A stretch of 58,514 bases of DNA from Boseongicola sp. SB0665_bin_10. GTDB taxonomy: Bacteria; Pseudomonadota; Alphaproteobacteria; Rhodobacterales; Rhodobacteraceae. Every line of letters begins with the position of its first letter. Within the stretch, counting starts at the first letter, position 1. Both the position numbers and the translations under genes were made by a program. Location of the stretch: the NCBI GenBank assembly GCA_009838075.1, contig VXSG01000016.1, positions 1-58,514 on the forward strand, written 5' to 3'. This document shows positions 18,953 through 28,218 of this stretch, in pieces. The notes under the pieces were generated by a model. That model was not told the origin of the DNA. It ran no database searches and saw only the letters and a program-made list of their open reading frames with translations.

Positions 18953-20014
18953 TCATGGCTGGCGATTCGCGTTCCTGGCCAAGGCCGCCAATCTGTAGAA
19001 TCCGTGGACCATCTTCGAATAGGGGGTCAGCAGGAAGAATGTGAGGACCGTTCCGAGATGGACGGGAAGAAGCCATTCAACTGCGAAGCTGCCTGTGGCC
19101 GCATACAGCGCAAGGCCCGTCGCGCTGACGGCGAAGAGAAGCAGCACGAAGGCCATTTCTCCGCCCCACGTCCTTGGCATGCCCAGTTCAGGGTCGGCCT
19201 TGGCCTTGAGCCAGGCCAGGCCGGCAGTGCCGGCGCACAAGAGGATGCCACCCGGCACTCCGAAGAGCTTGGGCATGCTGAACGGTCCATACGGCGCCTC
19301 CAGCCCGAATCCGTAGTGCAGCACCGTGCCGCTGACCGTAGACGCGAAGCAAAGCAGGAATCCGTAGAGCGTCGCCTGGTGCAGGTGCCTTCGGGCATTG
19401 GAGTACCGGTCCTCGTCCTCGAAATTGCAGCCGTCGCCATGTCCGCCGGACAGGTCCTGCATTGACCCGGCCGCACGGCAAGCGTCCCACAGCGCCCGGG
19501 GACGCAGCGTGCCGCCGCCTGTCATCCGCCAGTAACGGAGGAGCGAGATCGCGACCGCGAAGAGGGGCAGCACGAAGGCAGGGGCGAATATCGCAACCAT
19601 CAGGCCATGAGACATGACTGCATAGAATCCCTCGCCGCTTTCGGGTCTCAGGGCTGAAGCCGTCCAGAAGAGAACGGCGAAGGCCAGAGTCAGCCCCGCG
19701 GCCACTGCCACGCCCGCCCTGTCGAACAGCGCCGCCAGCCCGTGCGGCCACGCGAAGGCCTTCCAGCTTTCGTGTCGCAGTTCGGCAAGCGCCCGAGGCA
19801 GGTTCAAGGCGAATTCGTGCGGCTCGGTGTACTGGCAGGCATAGTAGCAGCCCCGGCAGTTGTGGCAGAGACTGGCGAATTGCGTCAGATCGCCATCCTG
19901 GAACTCCCGCTTGCTGAACATTGCCGGGAAGACCGAGCAATAGCCCTCGCAATATCGGCAGGCATTGCAGATTTCGGCCTGGCGACGGACCTCCGAAAGG
20001 GCATCATCGAACAT
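18953..20014 (-). CDS. tcuB: Tricarballylate utilisation 4Fe-4S protein TcuB
   Basis: Membrane iron-sulfur protein that reoxidises the flavin of TcuA and passes electrons to the quinone pool. The N-terminus has two cysteine clusters, CNACRYCEGYCSVFP and CHNCRGCYYACQY, each fit for a 4Fe-4S centre. Several hydrophobic helices follow, including a segment with VAAGLTLAFAVLFW. About 353 residues. ATG 20014 overlaps the tcuA end by 11 bases. A start 11 codons upstream is also open. It shares strand and operon with tcuA. Confidence 0.92.
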   Translation of the reverse strand: MFDDALSEVRRQAEICNACRYCEGYCSVFPAMFSKREFQDGDLTQFASLCHNCRGCYYACQYTEPHEFALNLPRALAELRHESWKAFAWPHGLAALFDRAGVAVAAGLTLAFAVLFWTASALRPESGEGFYAVMSHGLMVAIFAPAFVLPLFAVAISLLRYWRMTGGGTLRPRALWDACRAAGSMQDLSGGHGDGCNFEDEDRYSNARRHLHQATLYGFLLCFASTVSGTVLHYGFGLEAPYGPFSMPKLFGVPGGILLCAGTAGLAWLKAKADPELGMPRTWGGEMAFVLLLFAVSATGLALYAATGSFAVEWLLPVHLGTVLTFFLLTPYSKMVHGFYRLAALARNANRQP

Positions 20015-21398
20015 GGGCAGCCGCACTCTCACCTGCCACGCGGCCAAAGACCGCGCCTATGGCCATGCCGAATCCAGCCAGATAGCCTTGGCCCAGGATC
20101 GATCCCGCCATGATCTCTCCGGCTGCCCAGAGGTTTTCGACCGGCCCGTCCGGACCCAGCGCCTGTGCCGTCTTGTCGACCTTGATGCCGAGATAGGTAA
20201 AGGTTACGCCCGGGCGCAGCTCGTAGCCAAAGAACGGCGGCTCGGTGATGGGTCGGGCCCAGTTCGTCTTCGGCGGATCGAGTCCTGTTGTTCCGAGCCC
20301 GTCAAGTTCGGTCGGGTGAAACGATCCGTCCACGCAGGCGGCATTGAATTGATCGACGGTCTGGCGGACGACGTCTTCCGGCAAGCGCAACTTCCGGGCC
20401 AGCTCGTCAATCGTGTTGGCCTCGACCGGCGGAAACACGGACGGCATGAAGAGTTCCCGCGACTTTGCGTCGATGATCGCGTAGCCCACCTGATCGGGTT
20501 GGGCCGCCACCAGCAGGCCCCAGATCGCATAGCGCTTCGGCCAGACGTCCTCGCCCTCGTCGTAGAACCGTTTCCCTTCCTTGTTCACGACGATCGAGAA
20601 CGGCACGCAGTCCAGCCGCGTCACGATCCCGCCATCATACCTGGGTGCGCGGCCGTCGATGGCCACGGCGTGGCATTGGGTGGGATCGCCGACGCTCTTG
20701 ATGCCCTGATCCAGAAGGTCGCGCAGCACTTCTCCCCGGTTGTAGGGTGTGCCCCGAATCAGGAAATTCCTTGCGGCCTCGCCCCAGGCTCGCGCAAGCC
20801 AGTCGATGTCCGCCTCGAATCCGCCGGAGGCGACGACCACCGCACCGGGCTCGAACACCACGTCCTGGCCGTCGATCGTCGCATGCGCTTCGGAGATCCG
20901 GTCGGTCAGCGCGAGATGCCTCACTTCCGAGTCATAGGCGACCTCGACCCCGAGCCGCTCCGCCGTACGATAGTACGCGTTGACCAGCGCCTTGCCGCCG
21001 CCGAGGAAGAAGGCATTGGTGCGGTTGAGCGAAAGCGTGCCGGACAGCGAAGGCTGGAATCTCACGCCGCGTGCTTCCATCCAGGGATAGCAGTCCTCGG
21101 ATCGCCTGATCACCATTCGGGCGAGCGCCTCGTCCGTCTTGCCCCCCGTGACCTGCAGCAGGTCACTGAAATACTCGTCCTCGCCGTAGGCATCGGCGAG
21201 CTGCCCAAGCGGTCCCGCATGCATGCATCGGAAGTTTCGGGTGTGCCGCGAGTTTCCGCCCCGATACGGCTTCGGCGCACGTTCAAGGAGCAGCACCGAA
21301 GCGCCTGCCTCACGGGCAGAGATCGCGGCGCAGAGCGCCGCGTTGCCGCCGCCGACAACCAGCACGTCAGGTGATTTCGTGATCTTCGACAAGGTCAT
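20004..21398 (-). CDS. tcuA: FAD-dependent tricarballylate dehydrogenase TcuA
   Basis: 464-residue flavoprotein of the fumarate-reductase/succinate-dehydrogenase flavoprotein superfamily. DVLVVGGGNAALCAAISARE is the dinucleotide fold, followed by LLERAPKPYRGGNSRHTRNF, which is typical of TcuA. The C-terminal ENLWAAGEIMAGSILGQGYL binds FAD. TcuA oxidises tricarballylate to cis-aconitate and hands electrons to TcuB. ATG 21398 starts the family sequence MTLSKITKSPDVLV. The transporter gene tcuC and regulator tcuR, usual companions in enterobacteria, are not adjacent. Confidence 0.92.
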   Translation of the reverse strand: MTLSKITKSPDVLVVGGGNAALCAAISAREAGASVLLLERAPKPYRGGNSRHTRNFRCMHAGPLGQLADAYGEDEYFSDLLQVTGGKTDEALARMVIRRSEDCYPWMEARGVRFQPSLSGTLSLNRTNAFFLGGGKALVNAYYRTAERLGVEVAYDSEVRHLALTDRISEAHATIDGQDVVFEPGAVVVASGGFEADIDWLARAWGEAARNFLIRGTPYNRGEVLRDLLDQGIKSVGDPTQCHAVAIDGRAPRYDGGIVTRLDCVPFSIVVNKEGKRFYDEGEDVWPKRYAIWGLLVAAQPDQVGYAIIDAKSRELFMPSVFPPVEANTIDELARKLRLPEDVVRQTVDQFNAACVDGSFHPTELDGLGTTGLDPPKTNWARPITEPPFFGYELRPGVTFTYLGIKVDKTAQALGPDGPVENLWAAGEIMAGSILGQGYLAGFGMAIGAVFGRVAGESAAAHVR

Positions 21399-21833
21399 TG
21401 CGCGGCCGCACCTACACGACCCGACGGATGGTCGCCAGAACGGATGGTCGCCGGACATGCAGTGCCAATTGCGGAGGCATGCCGGCGACCCCGAATGCGG
21501 CAGGTGCGTGGAGCCTGGTCCAGGTGTTCGGTCGCCTGTTGGAGACGCGGCTTGCGGAGAAGCCGGTCCCTTGGCGTCAGTGCTTCTCAAGAAGATTGCC
21601 CGGCCCGGTCATGCAAGGGTGGCGCCGCAGGACCGGGTGCGGACGGTTGCGACTGCAGTGCAGGAACCGCCTGCGTGCAACCGCGATGCCCGGACTTGCC
21701 TGCGAAATGTGCGGCGGACATTTCGTGTTGCCCGCTCCGCAACAGTCCAGAATAATGCGCATGCCGTGATTCAAGGCGTTGCGGCAAGGATTGCCGACGA
21801 CCGGTCGTTCCGGCCAACAAGGGGTGCGCATCG
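21399..21833. other. Divergent spacer between tcuA and the alpha/beta hydrolase gene
   Basis: 435 bases with no supported gene. It should contain the promoters of both divergent units. I see no repeat or operator I can name, and no LysR-type gene as would be expected if tcuR were present. Confidence 0.4.
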
Positions 21834-22565
21834 ATGACCCGTTTCTTCCGGCACGAAGGTCGACGGCTTGCCTACAGCCAGATCGAAGGCGCTGGTCCAG
21901 GCGTCGTGTTTCTTGGTGGTTTCAGCTCGGACAAGGAGGGCACGAAAGCGCTCGACCTCGAGCAATGGGCGCGGGAGGCCGGCCGGGCCTATCTCAGGTT
22001 CGACTACTCGGGCCACGGAGAGTCATCGGGCGACTTTCTTGACGGCACGATTGGCGACTGGGCCGGGGATGCCGCAGCCATCGTCAACGCCCTTGCCGAC
22101 GGGCCACAGGTCCTTGTCGGGTCATCCATGGGCGGCTGGATTTCGCTCCTGCTGGCACGCAGGATGCCCGAAAGGATCGCGGGTCTCGTCACGATAGCCG
22201 CGGCTCCGGATTTCACGGAAGACGGGTATTGGGCGCAGTTCAGCGAGGACCAGAAGGCGACCCTTGAAGCCGAGGGCCAGATCGCGCTCCCGTCCGACTA
22301 TTCGGACGAGCCATACACGATCACGAAACGCCTGATCGAGGACGGGCGCCGCAACCTGGTGTTGCGTGACCCGCTTCCATTGCCGTTCCCGGTGCGGTTC
22401 CTGCAGGGCACCGAGGACGAGGCGGTCTCGACTTCGACCGCGCTCCGGCTCCTGGAACATGCCGACGGGCCCGACATGCGCCTGTTGCTCGTCAAGGGCG
22501 CCGACCACCGGTTTTCCGAGGCTTCATGCCTTGCCCTCATTCGCCGGGCCGTCGAAGAAATGTAG
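21834..22565 (+). CDS. Alpha/beta hydrolase (ABHD10-like)
   Basis: 243-residue hydrolase with the nucleophile elbow GSSMGGW (Ser98), a preceding RFDYSGHGESSG oxyanion strand, the acid in LQGTEDEAVS and the base in KGADHRFSE. The pattern matches the alphaproteobacterial group related to human ABHD10, a thioesterase or carboxylesterase. Substrate unknown. The ATG at 21834 is the first in frame with family similarity (MTRFFRHEGRRLAYSQ). It is convergent with the ScfR regulator. Confidence 0.88.
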   Translation: MTRFFRHEGRRLAYSQIEGAGPGVVFLGGFSSDKEGTKALDLEQWAREAGRAYLRFDYSGHGESSGDFLDGTIGDWAGDAAAIVNALADGPQVLVGSSMGGWISLLLARRMPERIAGLVTIAAAPDFTEDGYWAQFSEDQKATLEAEGQIALPSDYSDEPYTITKRLIEDGRRNLVLRDPLPLPFPVRFLQGTEDEAVSTSTALRLLEHADGPDMRLLLVKGADHRFSEASCLALIRRAVEEM

Positions 22566-22599
22566 CCGCGCCTGTCGGCGCGGGTCGGGACGCACGACC

Positions 22600-23994
22600 C
22601 TATCCCGCCACCTCGTAGGGCAGGGTCCGCCGCCGGTTGTGATCGATCGTCAGTTCGCTCTCCAAGGGTGGAACCGACCGTTGGTGGCAATTCCGGCGCT
22701 CGCAAATCCGGCATGAAATCCCGATCGGTTCAAAGTTCCCGGCATCGGAAAGATCAAGGCCATCGGAGTAGACGATTTCGCCTGCGTGGCTGATCTCGCA
22801 GCCTAGCGCGACGGCGAAGCGACGGACCGGAGCGCGGAACGCCGCCCCGGGCGCCGAGACTTCCCGGGCCAGGCAGAGATACCGGATCCCGTCCGGCGTT
22901 TCGGCGAGCTGTCTCAGGAACCGGCCCGGAGTCTCGAAGGCACGGTGCACGTTCCAAAGCGGGCAGGCGCCGCCATAGCGCGCGAACTGAAGCGGAGTTG
23001 CGGAATGGCGCTTCGTGATCGTGCCGGCCTGGTCGACCCGGACGAAGAAGAAGGGCACGCCCTTGGCCCCCGGCCGCTGCAGGGTTGAAAGCCGATGAGC
23101 GACCTGTTCGAGTGACGCCCCGAAGCGCTGCGCGAGACGGTCAAGGTCGCAGCGTGTGTCGCGTGCGGCCGCGAGGAAAGCCTGGTAAGGCATAAGGGCG
23201 GCGCCTGCGAAATAGTTTGCCAACCCGATCTTGGCGATCTTGCGCGCCGTTTCGGTCTGGAACCCTGCCAGGTCCAGCGTTGCCTCGATGAGATCGTCCT
23301 GGGCTTCCAATGCGATCTGGTGCAACGCCTGGAACCGCCGCGTCGATTCGGACGGCAGCGGCGACAGCCAGAGCGTCCGCGTCTTCGGGTCGTAACGCCG
23401 GATTTCCCTTTCGTCCGTCGCGTCTCGGATCTGGATGCCGAGCTTCCTGCATGCCTTCTCGACCGCCTGGTCGGCGGTTCCGGTCCCGGCGAAGCGCTCC
23501 GCCGCCCGATCGACCGCGTCGATGTAGTTGTCGCAATAGTGGAAGAAGTCCCGGACCTCGTCCCAGGGCGACGTTCCGTGGCGAATGCCGTCCTGGTCGA
23601 GCGCTGCATCAAGCGAAGCCAGGCGCTCGTTCACATGGGCGTGAGCCCGGTGGAGCATGAGAAAGGCCCGCGCGACGAGCGGCGCGTTCGATGCCACCAG
23701 CCGCAGGTCGGCCAGGGGCGCCGCCGCGTCCCTGAACACCGGATCCGCAAGCGCCTCGCGAAGGTCGGCCACAATTCGCTCGCTTTCGCCCAGGGCCAGT
23801 TCCTTGACGTCGAAGTCGAACTCCTTCACCAGCGACAGAATGACGGACGAGGAGACCGGCCGGTGGTTGTTCTCCATCTGGTTCAGGTAGGGCAGCGAGA
23901 TGCCAAGCCGTTCGGCAAATGCTTTCTGGGTCAATCCCAGCCTTGTACGCGTTTCGCGTAGTTTCGTGCCCACGTAGGGCTTCGATGCGGGCAT
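22600..23994 (-). CDS. pccR: ScfR-family (PccR-like) short-chain acyl-CoA regulator
   Basis: 464-residue regulator. An XRE helix-turn-helix occupies about 5-60 (TKLRETRTRLGLTQKAFAER followed by LGISLPYLNQMENN). A central segment with FQALHQIALEAQDD is the ImmA/IrrE-like part. The C-terminal ScfR domain ends with the cysteine-rich SCRICERRNCHQRSVPPLES. Relatives include PccR of Rhodobacter, which activates propionyl-CoA carboxylase genes, and RamB. ATG 23994 gives the family start. Tandem TTCGCAAA octamers lie 36-51 bases upstream of that start, suggesting self-regulation. The assignment to PccR rests on family plus the pccB neighbourhood. Confidence 0.9.
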   Translation of the reverse strand: MPASKPYVGTKLRETRTRLGLTQKAFAERLGISLPYLNQMENNHRPVSSSVILSLVKEFDFDVKELALGESERIVADLREALADPVFRDAAAPLADLRLVASNAPLVARAFLMLHRAHAHVNERLASLDAALDQDGIRHGTSPWDEVRDFFHYCDNYIDAVDRAAERFAGTGTADQAVEKACRKLGIQIRDATDEREIRRYDPKTRTLWLSPLPSESTRRFQALHQIALEAQDDLIEATLDLAGFQTETARKIAKIGLANYFAGAALMPYQAFLAAARDTRCDLDRLAQRFGASLEQVAHRLSTLQRPGAKGVPFFFVRVDQAGTITKRHSATPLQFARYGGACPLWNVHRAFETPGRFLRQLAETPDGIRYLCLAREVSAPGAAFRAPVRRFAVALGCEISHAGEIVYSDGLDLSDAGNFEPIGISCRICERRNCHQRSVPPLESELTIDHNRRRTLPYEVAG

Positions 23995-24015
23995 GTTGGC
24001 GGTCCCGTTTGAAAA

Positions 24016-24045
24016 GTTGCAAACATAGTTTCGCAAATTCGCAAA
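24016..24045. promoter_or_regulatory. Candidate ScfR/PccR operator in front of its own gene
   Basis: GTTGCAAA (24016-24023) is followed by two adjacent copies of TTCGCAAA (24030-24037 and 24038-24045). ScfR and RamB proteins are known to bind TTTGCAAA-like sites. The boxes fill most of the 55-base gap between the MFS gene stop and the regulator start, so they would overlap the regulator promoter. Confidence 0.6.
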
Positions 24046-24049
24046 TTTT

Positions 24050-25273
24050 TCAAGGCCCAGGGGAGTCGAGCTGTCGTTCTCGCCAGGACACGTACTGGAT
24101 CGAGGCGAGGCCGAGGAGCACGGACGCCAGCATCATGGCCAGCAGCGGAGCGCTGCTGGCACTGTCCTGGATCAGGATTCCCGCAAACACCGAAAGCGCG
24201 GCGCCGCCGCCGATCATGAACGCGCCGCCGATGCCCGAGGCGCTGCCTGCCAGGTGTGGGCGCACCGACAGCATTCCGGCGCTTCCATTCGGAATGACCA
24301 TGCCGTTGCCGACACCGATCAGGGGACCGAACCCGAAGAAGACGTAGGGCGAATCGAGGCCGAGAACCGTGAGCATGACCGCGATTCCGAGACCGGATGC
24401 AGTGATGATCGCCCCGTTCCGGATCATCCGGTTGACGCCGAGCCTGACCGACAGGCGGCCCGAGAGATAGTTGCCGAACGCGTAGCCGATTGCCGGAGCG
24501 CCGAGGCACATGCCTGTCCAGAACGGAGAGAGCCCGTAAATCGTCGAAGCGACATAAGGCGCTCCGCCGACGAAGGCGAAGAAGGAACCGCTCGCAAACG
24601 CGGACGCGAAGGCGTAACCCCAGAATCGACGCGATGACAGGAGTTCGGGATAGTCGCGGGCCTGCCTCAGGAAGCTGACACCGCCTCCGCCTGCGGTCTC
24701 GCCGAGGTCGAACAGGCAGAGCACGAGCACCGCTACGCTGGTGATTGTCGTGAACACGAACACCGAGCGCCATCCGAATGCCTGATCCAACGCGCCGCCG
24801 ATCGATGGTGCGATCATCGGAGTCAGAGCCATTCCCATCGTGACATACCCGATCATCGACGCGGCACGGTCCTGTGCATACAGGTCCCGTACAATCGCGC
24901 GTGACAGCACCATCCCGATCGAGGCGGTGCATTGCAGCATGCGGAAGGCGAGCAGCAACTCGACCGATTGCGCCAATGCGCAGCCGACTGATGCCACCGC
25001 GAAAATTGCAAACCCGACCAACGTGACGATCCTGCGGCCGTAGCGGTCGCTGATCGGCCCGATCACCAGCTGCATCACTGCGGTTGCGGCCAGGAAGCCG
25101 GATACCATGAACTGCATGACCTCGTAGCGCGTGCCGAGGTCATGCGTCATCTGCGGCAACGACGGCAGGACTATGGTCATGCTCAGCGCGCTCAGGCCGG
25201 ACATCAGAACAAGCGTCAGAATGTGAGGAGGCGTCGTCCGGTCTGGGAACCGAACATCTGCATCGTGTCTCAT
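24050..25273 (-). CDS. Bcr/CflA-type MFS efflux transporter
   Basis: 407-residue 12-helix major facilitator. The loop 2-3 signature [10 protein letters not shown] and the N-terminal [16 protein letters not shown] match the Bcr/CflA drug-resistance subfamily, with later motif-C-like [20 protein letters not shown]. It should export small molecules by proton antiport across the inner membrane. Substrate unknown. It lies upstream of the ScfR regulator on the same strand and is divergent from pccB, so the 25274-25442 spacer may serve both directions. A link to organic acid tolerance is inference only. Confidence 0.9.
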   Translation of the reverse strand: MRHDADVRFPDRTTPPHILTLVLMSGLSALSMTIVLPSLPQMTHDLGTRYEVMQFMVSGFLAATAVMQLVIGPISDRYGRRIVTLVGFAIFAVASVGCALAQSVELLLAFRMLQCTASIGMVLSRAIVRDLYAQDRAASMIGYVTMGMALTPMIAPSIGGALDQAFGWRSVFVFTTITSVAVLVLCLFDLGETAGGGGVSFLRQARDYPELLSSRRFWGYAFASAFASGSFFAFVGGAPYVASTIYGLSPFWTGMCLGAPAIGYAFGNYLSGRLSVRLGVNRMIRNGAIITASGLGIAVMLTVLGLDSPYVFFGFGPLIGVGNGMVIPNGSAGMLSVRPHLAGSASGIGGAFMIGGGAALSVFAGILIQDSASSAPLLAMMLASVLLGLASIQYVSWRERQLDSPGP

Positions 25274-25322
25274 GCGGCGCCGTTTAGACGACGGGATCGG
25301 GCCTGTCCATCGCGGCCTGGGC

Positions 25323-25369
25323 TTTGCAATTTCGCAAAATTTGCTTCAACGGGTTTGCAGAAATTGCAG
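25323..25369. promoter_or_regulatory. Candidate ScfR/PccR operator upstream of pccB
   Basis: Adjacent octamers TTTGCAAT (25323-25330) and TTCGCAAA (25331-25338) repeat the arrangement found before the regulator gene. A weaker pair, TTTGCAGA (25354-25361) and AATTGCAG (25362-25369), follows. They sit in the spacer between divergent MFS and pccB genes, 74-120 bases before the pccB start. Confidence 0.6.
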
Positions 25370-25442
25370 GTATTCAACGTTTTGCTTCCCGGACGTGTCC
25401 CTGGGCGCTACTCAGTGGAAGCAACGTCTGCAGGAGGCATGC

Positions 25443-26975
25443 ATGTCAGACATTCTCGATGAACTCACGAAACGCAGGTCCGAAGCGGTTGCCGGCGGCG
25501 GGAAGGACCGGGTCGCGGCCCATCATGCCAAGGGGAAGCTGACGGCGCGGGAAAGGGTCGAGCTGTTGCTGGACGAGGGCTCGTTCGAAGAGTTCGACAT
25601 GTTCGTCGCGCATCGAACGACAGATTTCGGGATGGAACGGACGAGGCCTGCAGGCGACGGCGTCGTCACGGGCTGGGGAACGATAAACGGTCGCATGGTC
25701 TATGTCTTCAGCCAGGACTTCACGGTCTTTGGCGGGTCGCTTTCCGAAACCCACGCCCAGAAGATCTGCAAGATCATGGACATGGCGCTTCAGAACGGAG
25801 CGCCGATCATCGGCCTGAACGATTCTGGGGGCGCGCGCATCCAGGAAGGCGTCGCCTCGCTTGCGGGATACGCCGAAGTGTTTCAGCGCAACGTTCTGGC
25901 GAGCGGCGTGGTGCCGCAGGTCAGCGTCATCATGGGACCTTGCGCGGGCGGCGCCGTGTACTCTCCGGCGATGACAGACTTCATCTTCATGGTGGAGGAC
26001 AGTTCCTACATGTTCGTCACCGGTCCGGACGTCGTGAAGACCGTGACGAACGAGGTGGTGACGGCGGAAGATCTCGGCGGTGCCTCGACACACACGAAGA
26101 AGAGCTCGGTGGCTGACGGCGCATTTCGCGACGACGTCGAGGCGCTGGCCGAAATAAGGCGCTTCATTGACTTCCTGCCCTTGAACAACCGCGACAACGT
26201 GCCGTCCCGACCGTTCTTCGATGACCCGGCGCGGATGGAGGAGAGCCTCGATACGCTGGTCCCGGAAAATCCGAACCAGCCCTACGACATGAAGGAACTG
26301 ATTTTCAAAGTGGCCGACGAAGGCGACTTTTTCGAGATACAGGCGGACTTCGCGGCGAACATCATCACCGGCTTCGTCCGGCTTGAGGGGCGAACCGTGG
26401 GCGTCGTTGCAAACCAGCCATTGGTGCTGGCGGGTGTCCTGGACATTGACAGTTCACGCAAGGCCGCCAGGTTTGTCAGGTTCTGCGATGCATTCGAGAT
26501 TCCGATTCTCACCTTCGTGGACGTGCCCGGCTTTCTGCCGGGAACGGCACAGGAATACGGCGGCGTGATCAAGCACGGGGCCAAGCTGCTGTTCGCCTAT
26601 GGCGAGGCCACCGTTCCCAAGGTCACGGTGATCACCCGCAAGGCCTATGGCGGCGCCTATGTCGTCATGGCGTCAAAGCACCTGCGCGGAGACTTCAACT
26701 ACGCCTGGCCGACCGCGCAGGTCGCCGTCATGGGTGCGAAGGGCGCCGCCGAAATCCTCTATCGCTCCGAGTTGAAGGACGTCGACAAGATTGCGGCCCG
26801 CACGGAGGAATACGAGCGGAACTTCGCGAATCCGTTCCGGGCGGCCGAGCGTGGGTTCGTTGATGAGGTCATCATGCCGCATTCCACACGCCGCCGCGTG
26901 TGCCGCGCCTTTGCCTCATTGAGGACGAAGAGTCTCCACAACCCGTGGAAAAAGCACGACAACATTCCGCTTTGA
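25443..26975 (+). CDS. pccB: Propionyl-CoA carboxylase beta chain (carboxyltransferase)
   Basis: 510-residue carboxyltransferase subunit that moves the carboxyl group from carboxybiotin to propionyl-CoA, giving (S)-methylmalonyl-CoA. N domain: [33 protein letters not shown] and [13 protein letters not shown] domain: [17 protein letters not shown] and [17 protein letters not shown] 25443 has AGGAGG before it. The open frame upstream is not coding-like. PccA is encoded 1.2 kb downstream, with small genes between, as is common in Rhodobacterales. Likely activated by the ScfR regulator through the octamers upstream. Confidence 0.97.
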   Translation: MSDILDELTKRRSEAVAGGGKDRVAAHHAKGKLTARERVELLLDEGSFEEFDMFVAHRTTDFGMERTRPAGDGVVTGWGTINGRMVYVFSQDFTVFGGSLSETHAQKICKIMDMALQNGAPIIGLNDSGGARIQEGVASLAGYAEVFQRNVLASGVVPQVSVIMGPCAGGAVYSPAMTDFIFMVEDSSYMFVTGPDVVKTVTNEVVTAEDLGGASTHTKKSSVADGAFRDDVEALAEIRRFIDFLPLNNRDNVPSRPFFDDPARMEESLDTLVPENPNQPYDMKELIFKVADEGDFFEIQADFAANIITGFVRLEGRTVGVVANQPLVLAGVLDIDSSRKAARFVRFCDAFEIPILTFVDVPGFLPGTAQEYGGVIKHGAKLLFAYGEATVPKVTVITRKAYGGAYVVMASKHLRGDFNYAWPTAQVAVMGAKGAAEILYRSELKDVDKIAARTEEYERNFANPFRAAERGFVDEVIMPHSTRRRVCRAFASLRTKSLHNPWKKHDNIPL

Positions 26976-27215
26976 GTCAGCCAACGGCATGCAGCTTTCT
27001 TGCCACATACCCACCGAATTCGATGCGCGGCAACTAAGGTCTGGAATCTCTGTGCCAAAATGCGCTAGGCAGGAATTGTCCTTCAAGGCGTGGTGCCCCT
27101 ACCCGGGAATTCGCCGTCGGGACGAAGTTGGCACGTCGGAGGAATTTCCGGATGTGGTGGCTAAAACAACTGGCCGATTTGCTGATGCGGCCTTGACGGA
27201 TCAAAGGAGACAGCA

Positions 27216-27344
27216 ATGTCGTTCGCAATCAAATCTCTTCTTGCACTCTGCCTGCTCACGCTGGTCGCTGCATGCGACCAGGGCGAATCCATGGACATGG
27301 ACATGGAAATGGTCATGGAAGAAGAGCCGATGCAGAAGATGTGA
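27216..27344 (+). CDS. Tiny Met-rich acidic lipoprotein
   Basis: 42 codons from ATG 27216, with AAAGGAGA just before. A lipoprotein signal (about 1-19) ends in the lipobox LVAAC at Cys20. The exported part is only 23 residues: after CDQGE it reads SMDMDMEMVMEEEPMQKM, with seven methionines and eight acidic residues. Such a tail could bind soft metal ions such as copper or act as a small envelope stress lipoprotein, but no function is established. It lies between pccB and pccA, where small lipoproteins are found in related genomes, and is followed by a strong hairpin. Confidence 0.75.
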   Translation: MSFAIKSLLALCLLTLVAACDQGESMDMDMEMVMEEEPMQKM

Positions 27345-27355
27345 CACCCTTCGCA

Positions 27356-27380
27356 GGCCGGGCGCCGCGAGCGCCCGGCC
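27356..27380 (+). terminator. Perfect hairpin after the small lipoprotein gene
   Basis: GGCCGGGCGC (27356-27365) and GCGCCCGGCC (27371-27380) are exact reverse complements around CGCGA. It begins 11 bases after the stop of the lipoprotein gene. There is no T-run, so it may mark an mRNA 3' end or limit read-through rather than be a classic intrinsic terminator. Confidence 0.5.
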
Positions 27381-27407
27381 GTCGGCCCTGCCGGCGGAGG
27401 CCGGGCC

Positions 27408-27767
27408 ATGTTGAAGCACAAGGGCTTCCCAAGCCGCCAGCGCGGCACCGATTTCCAGTTCACGATCCGGCGCGCGAACCCTGACGGGCCGACTCCGCTC
27501 GTCGCGCGCGAACGCTTTGCCGACCGCAGGTCCGCCGACCGTGCTGCTGACGCGGCATTCATGGCTTGCCTCTGGGCCCGTTTTGGTCGGGATCCGTTCA
27601 TGCGCGGCAACCTGGATGCAGGACGGCTTTCCTGGGTTTTCGGGCGCGAAGTGGTTCCCGGCGAGGATCCGTTTGACCCCGCGAGCTACGAAAGCACGCT
27701 CGTCATCGACGAGACGCGCGCCCGGGCCTCCTTTCCCGAAGCTTTTGACGGATCCTCCGAGCCATGA
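27408..27767 (+). CDS. Conserved-looking hypothetical protein in the pcc locus
   Basis: 119 residues, soluble, starting MLKHKGFPSRQRGTDFQFTI and rich in arginine in the first half, with no signal peptide, membrane helix or motif I recognise. ATG 27408 has GGCGGAGG before it, and codon use is like the neighbours, which supports a real gene. It lies between the lipoprotein gene and the glycine-rich ORF within the pccB-pccA interval. I do not assign a function. Confidence 0.65.
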   Translation: MLKHKGFPSRQRGTDFQFTIRRANPDGPTPLVARERFADRRSADRAADAAFMACLWARFGRDPFMRGNLDAGRLSWVFGREVVPGEDPFDPASYESTLVIDETRARASFPEAFDGSSEP

Positions 27768-27906
27768 ATTGCCGCGGCAAGGACAGTTCGGGCTTCGGAT
27801 GCGGAGTTTCCTTCGCGCAACGGCACAGGGTCGTTGCCCGACTCGGAACAGGTGCGTTTCCAATGAAAGGGAGGCGTGGCCCTCAATGCACAAGAGGGGA
27901 AGAATC

Positions 27907-28101
27907 ATGCGCAGGAAGCCGCCAACCTGCTGGCTCGCCGCCACTCTCGGGCTGGCGGCGCGCGACGATGGAACGGATCCTGGACGGGCCGACGTCGGCG
28001 GCATCGCGGGTTGTGTCGCCGGAAACGCCATCGACGAGGGCGGCTGCACCAAAGGCACCGCGACGGGCGCAGTTGCAGGCGCATCGGTCGACGACGCGTG
28101 A
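27907..28101 (+). CDS. Small glycine-rich envelope protein with a broken lipobox
   Basis: 64 residues. The N-terminus looks like a lipoprotein signal, but where a lipobox LAAC would be it reads LGLAARDDGTDP, with Arg in place of the lipid-bearing Cys. The rest has spaced glycine and alanine (DVGGIAGCVAGNAIDEGG, then TATGAVAGASVDDA), like a short glycine-zipper or 17-kDa-type membrane segment. It resembles small lipoproteins starting ACDDGTDP found in related genomes (from memory, unverified). It could be a decayed lipoprotein or a functional non-lipidated variant. It precedes pccA by 117 bases. Confidence 0.5.
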   Translation: MRRKPPTCWLAATLGLAARDDGTDPGRADVGGIAGCVAGNAIDEGGCTKGTATGAVAGASVDDA

Positions 28102-28218
28102 AGCGGTCGGCGGACCCGGGCCCGCATCGAGGCGAGACGCGGGAAAGGGCCGGACAGGCGGCCGGCCTGGGCGGCCCTGCTTGTCCATGGGTCTGACCCG
28201 ACCGGAGGGAGAGTTGAC

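Noticed and set aside
17227-19044. 605-codon plus-strand frame opposite thrS
   Set aside because: It mirrors thrS codons and shows no domain.
19965-21374. 469-codon plus-strand frame opposite tcuA
   Set aside because: Antisense shadow of the FAD enzyme gene.
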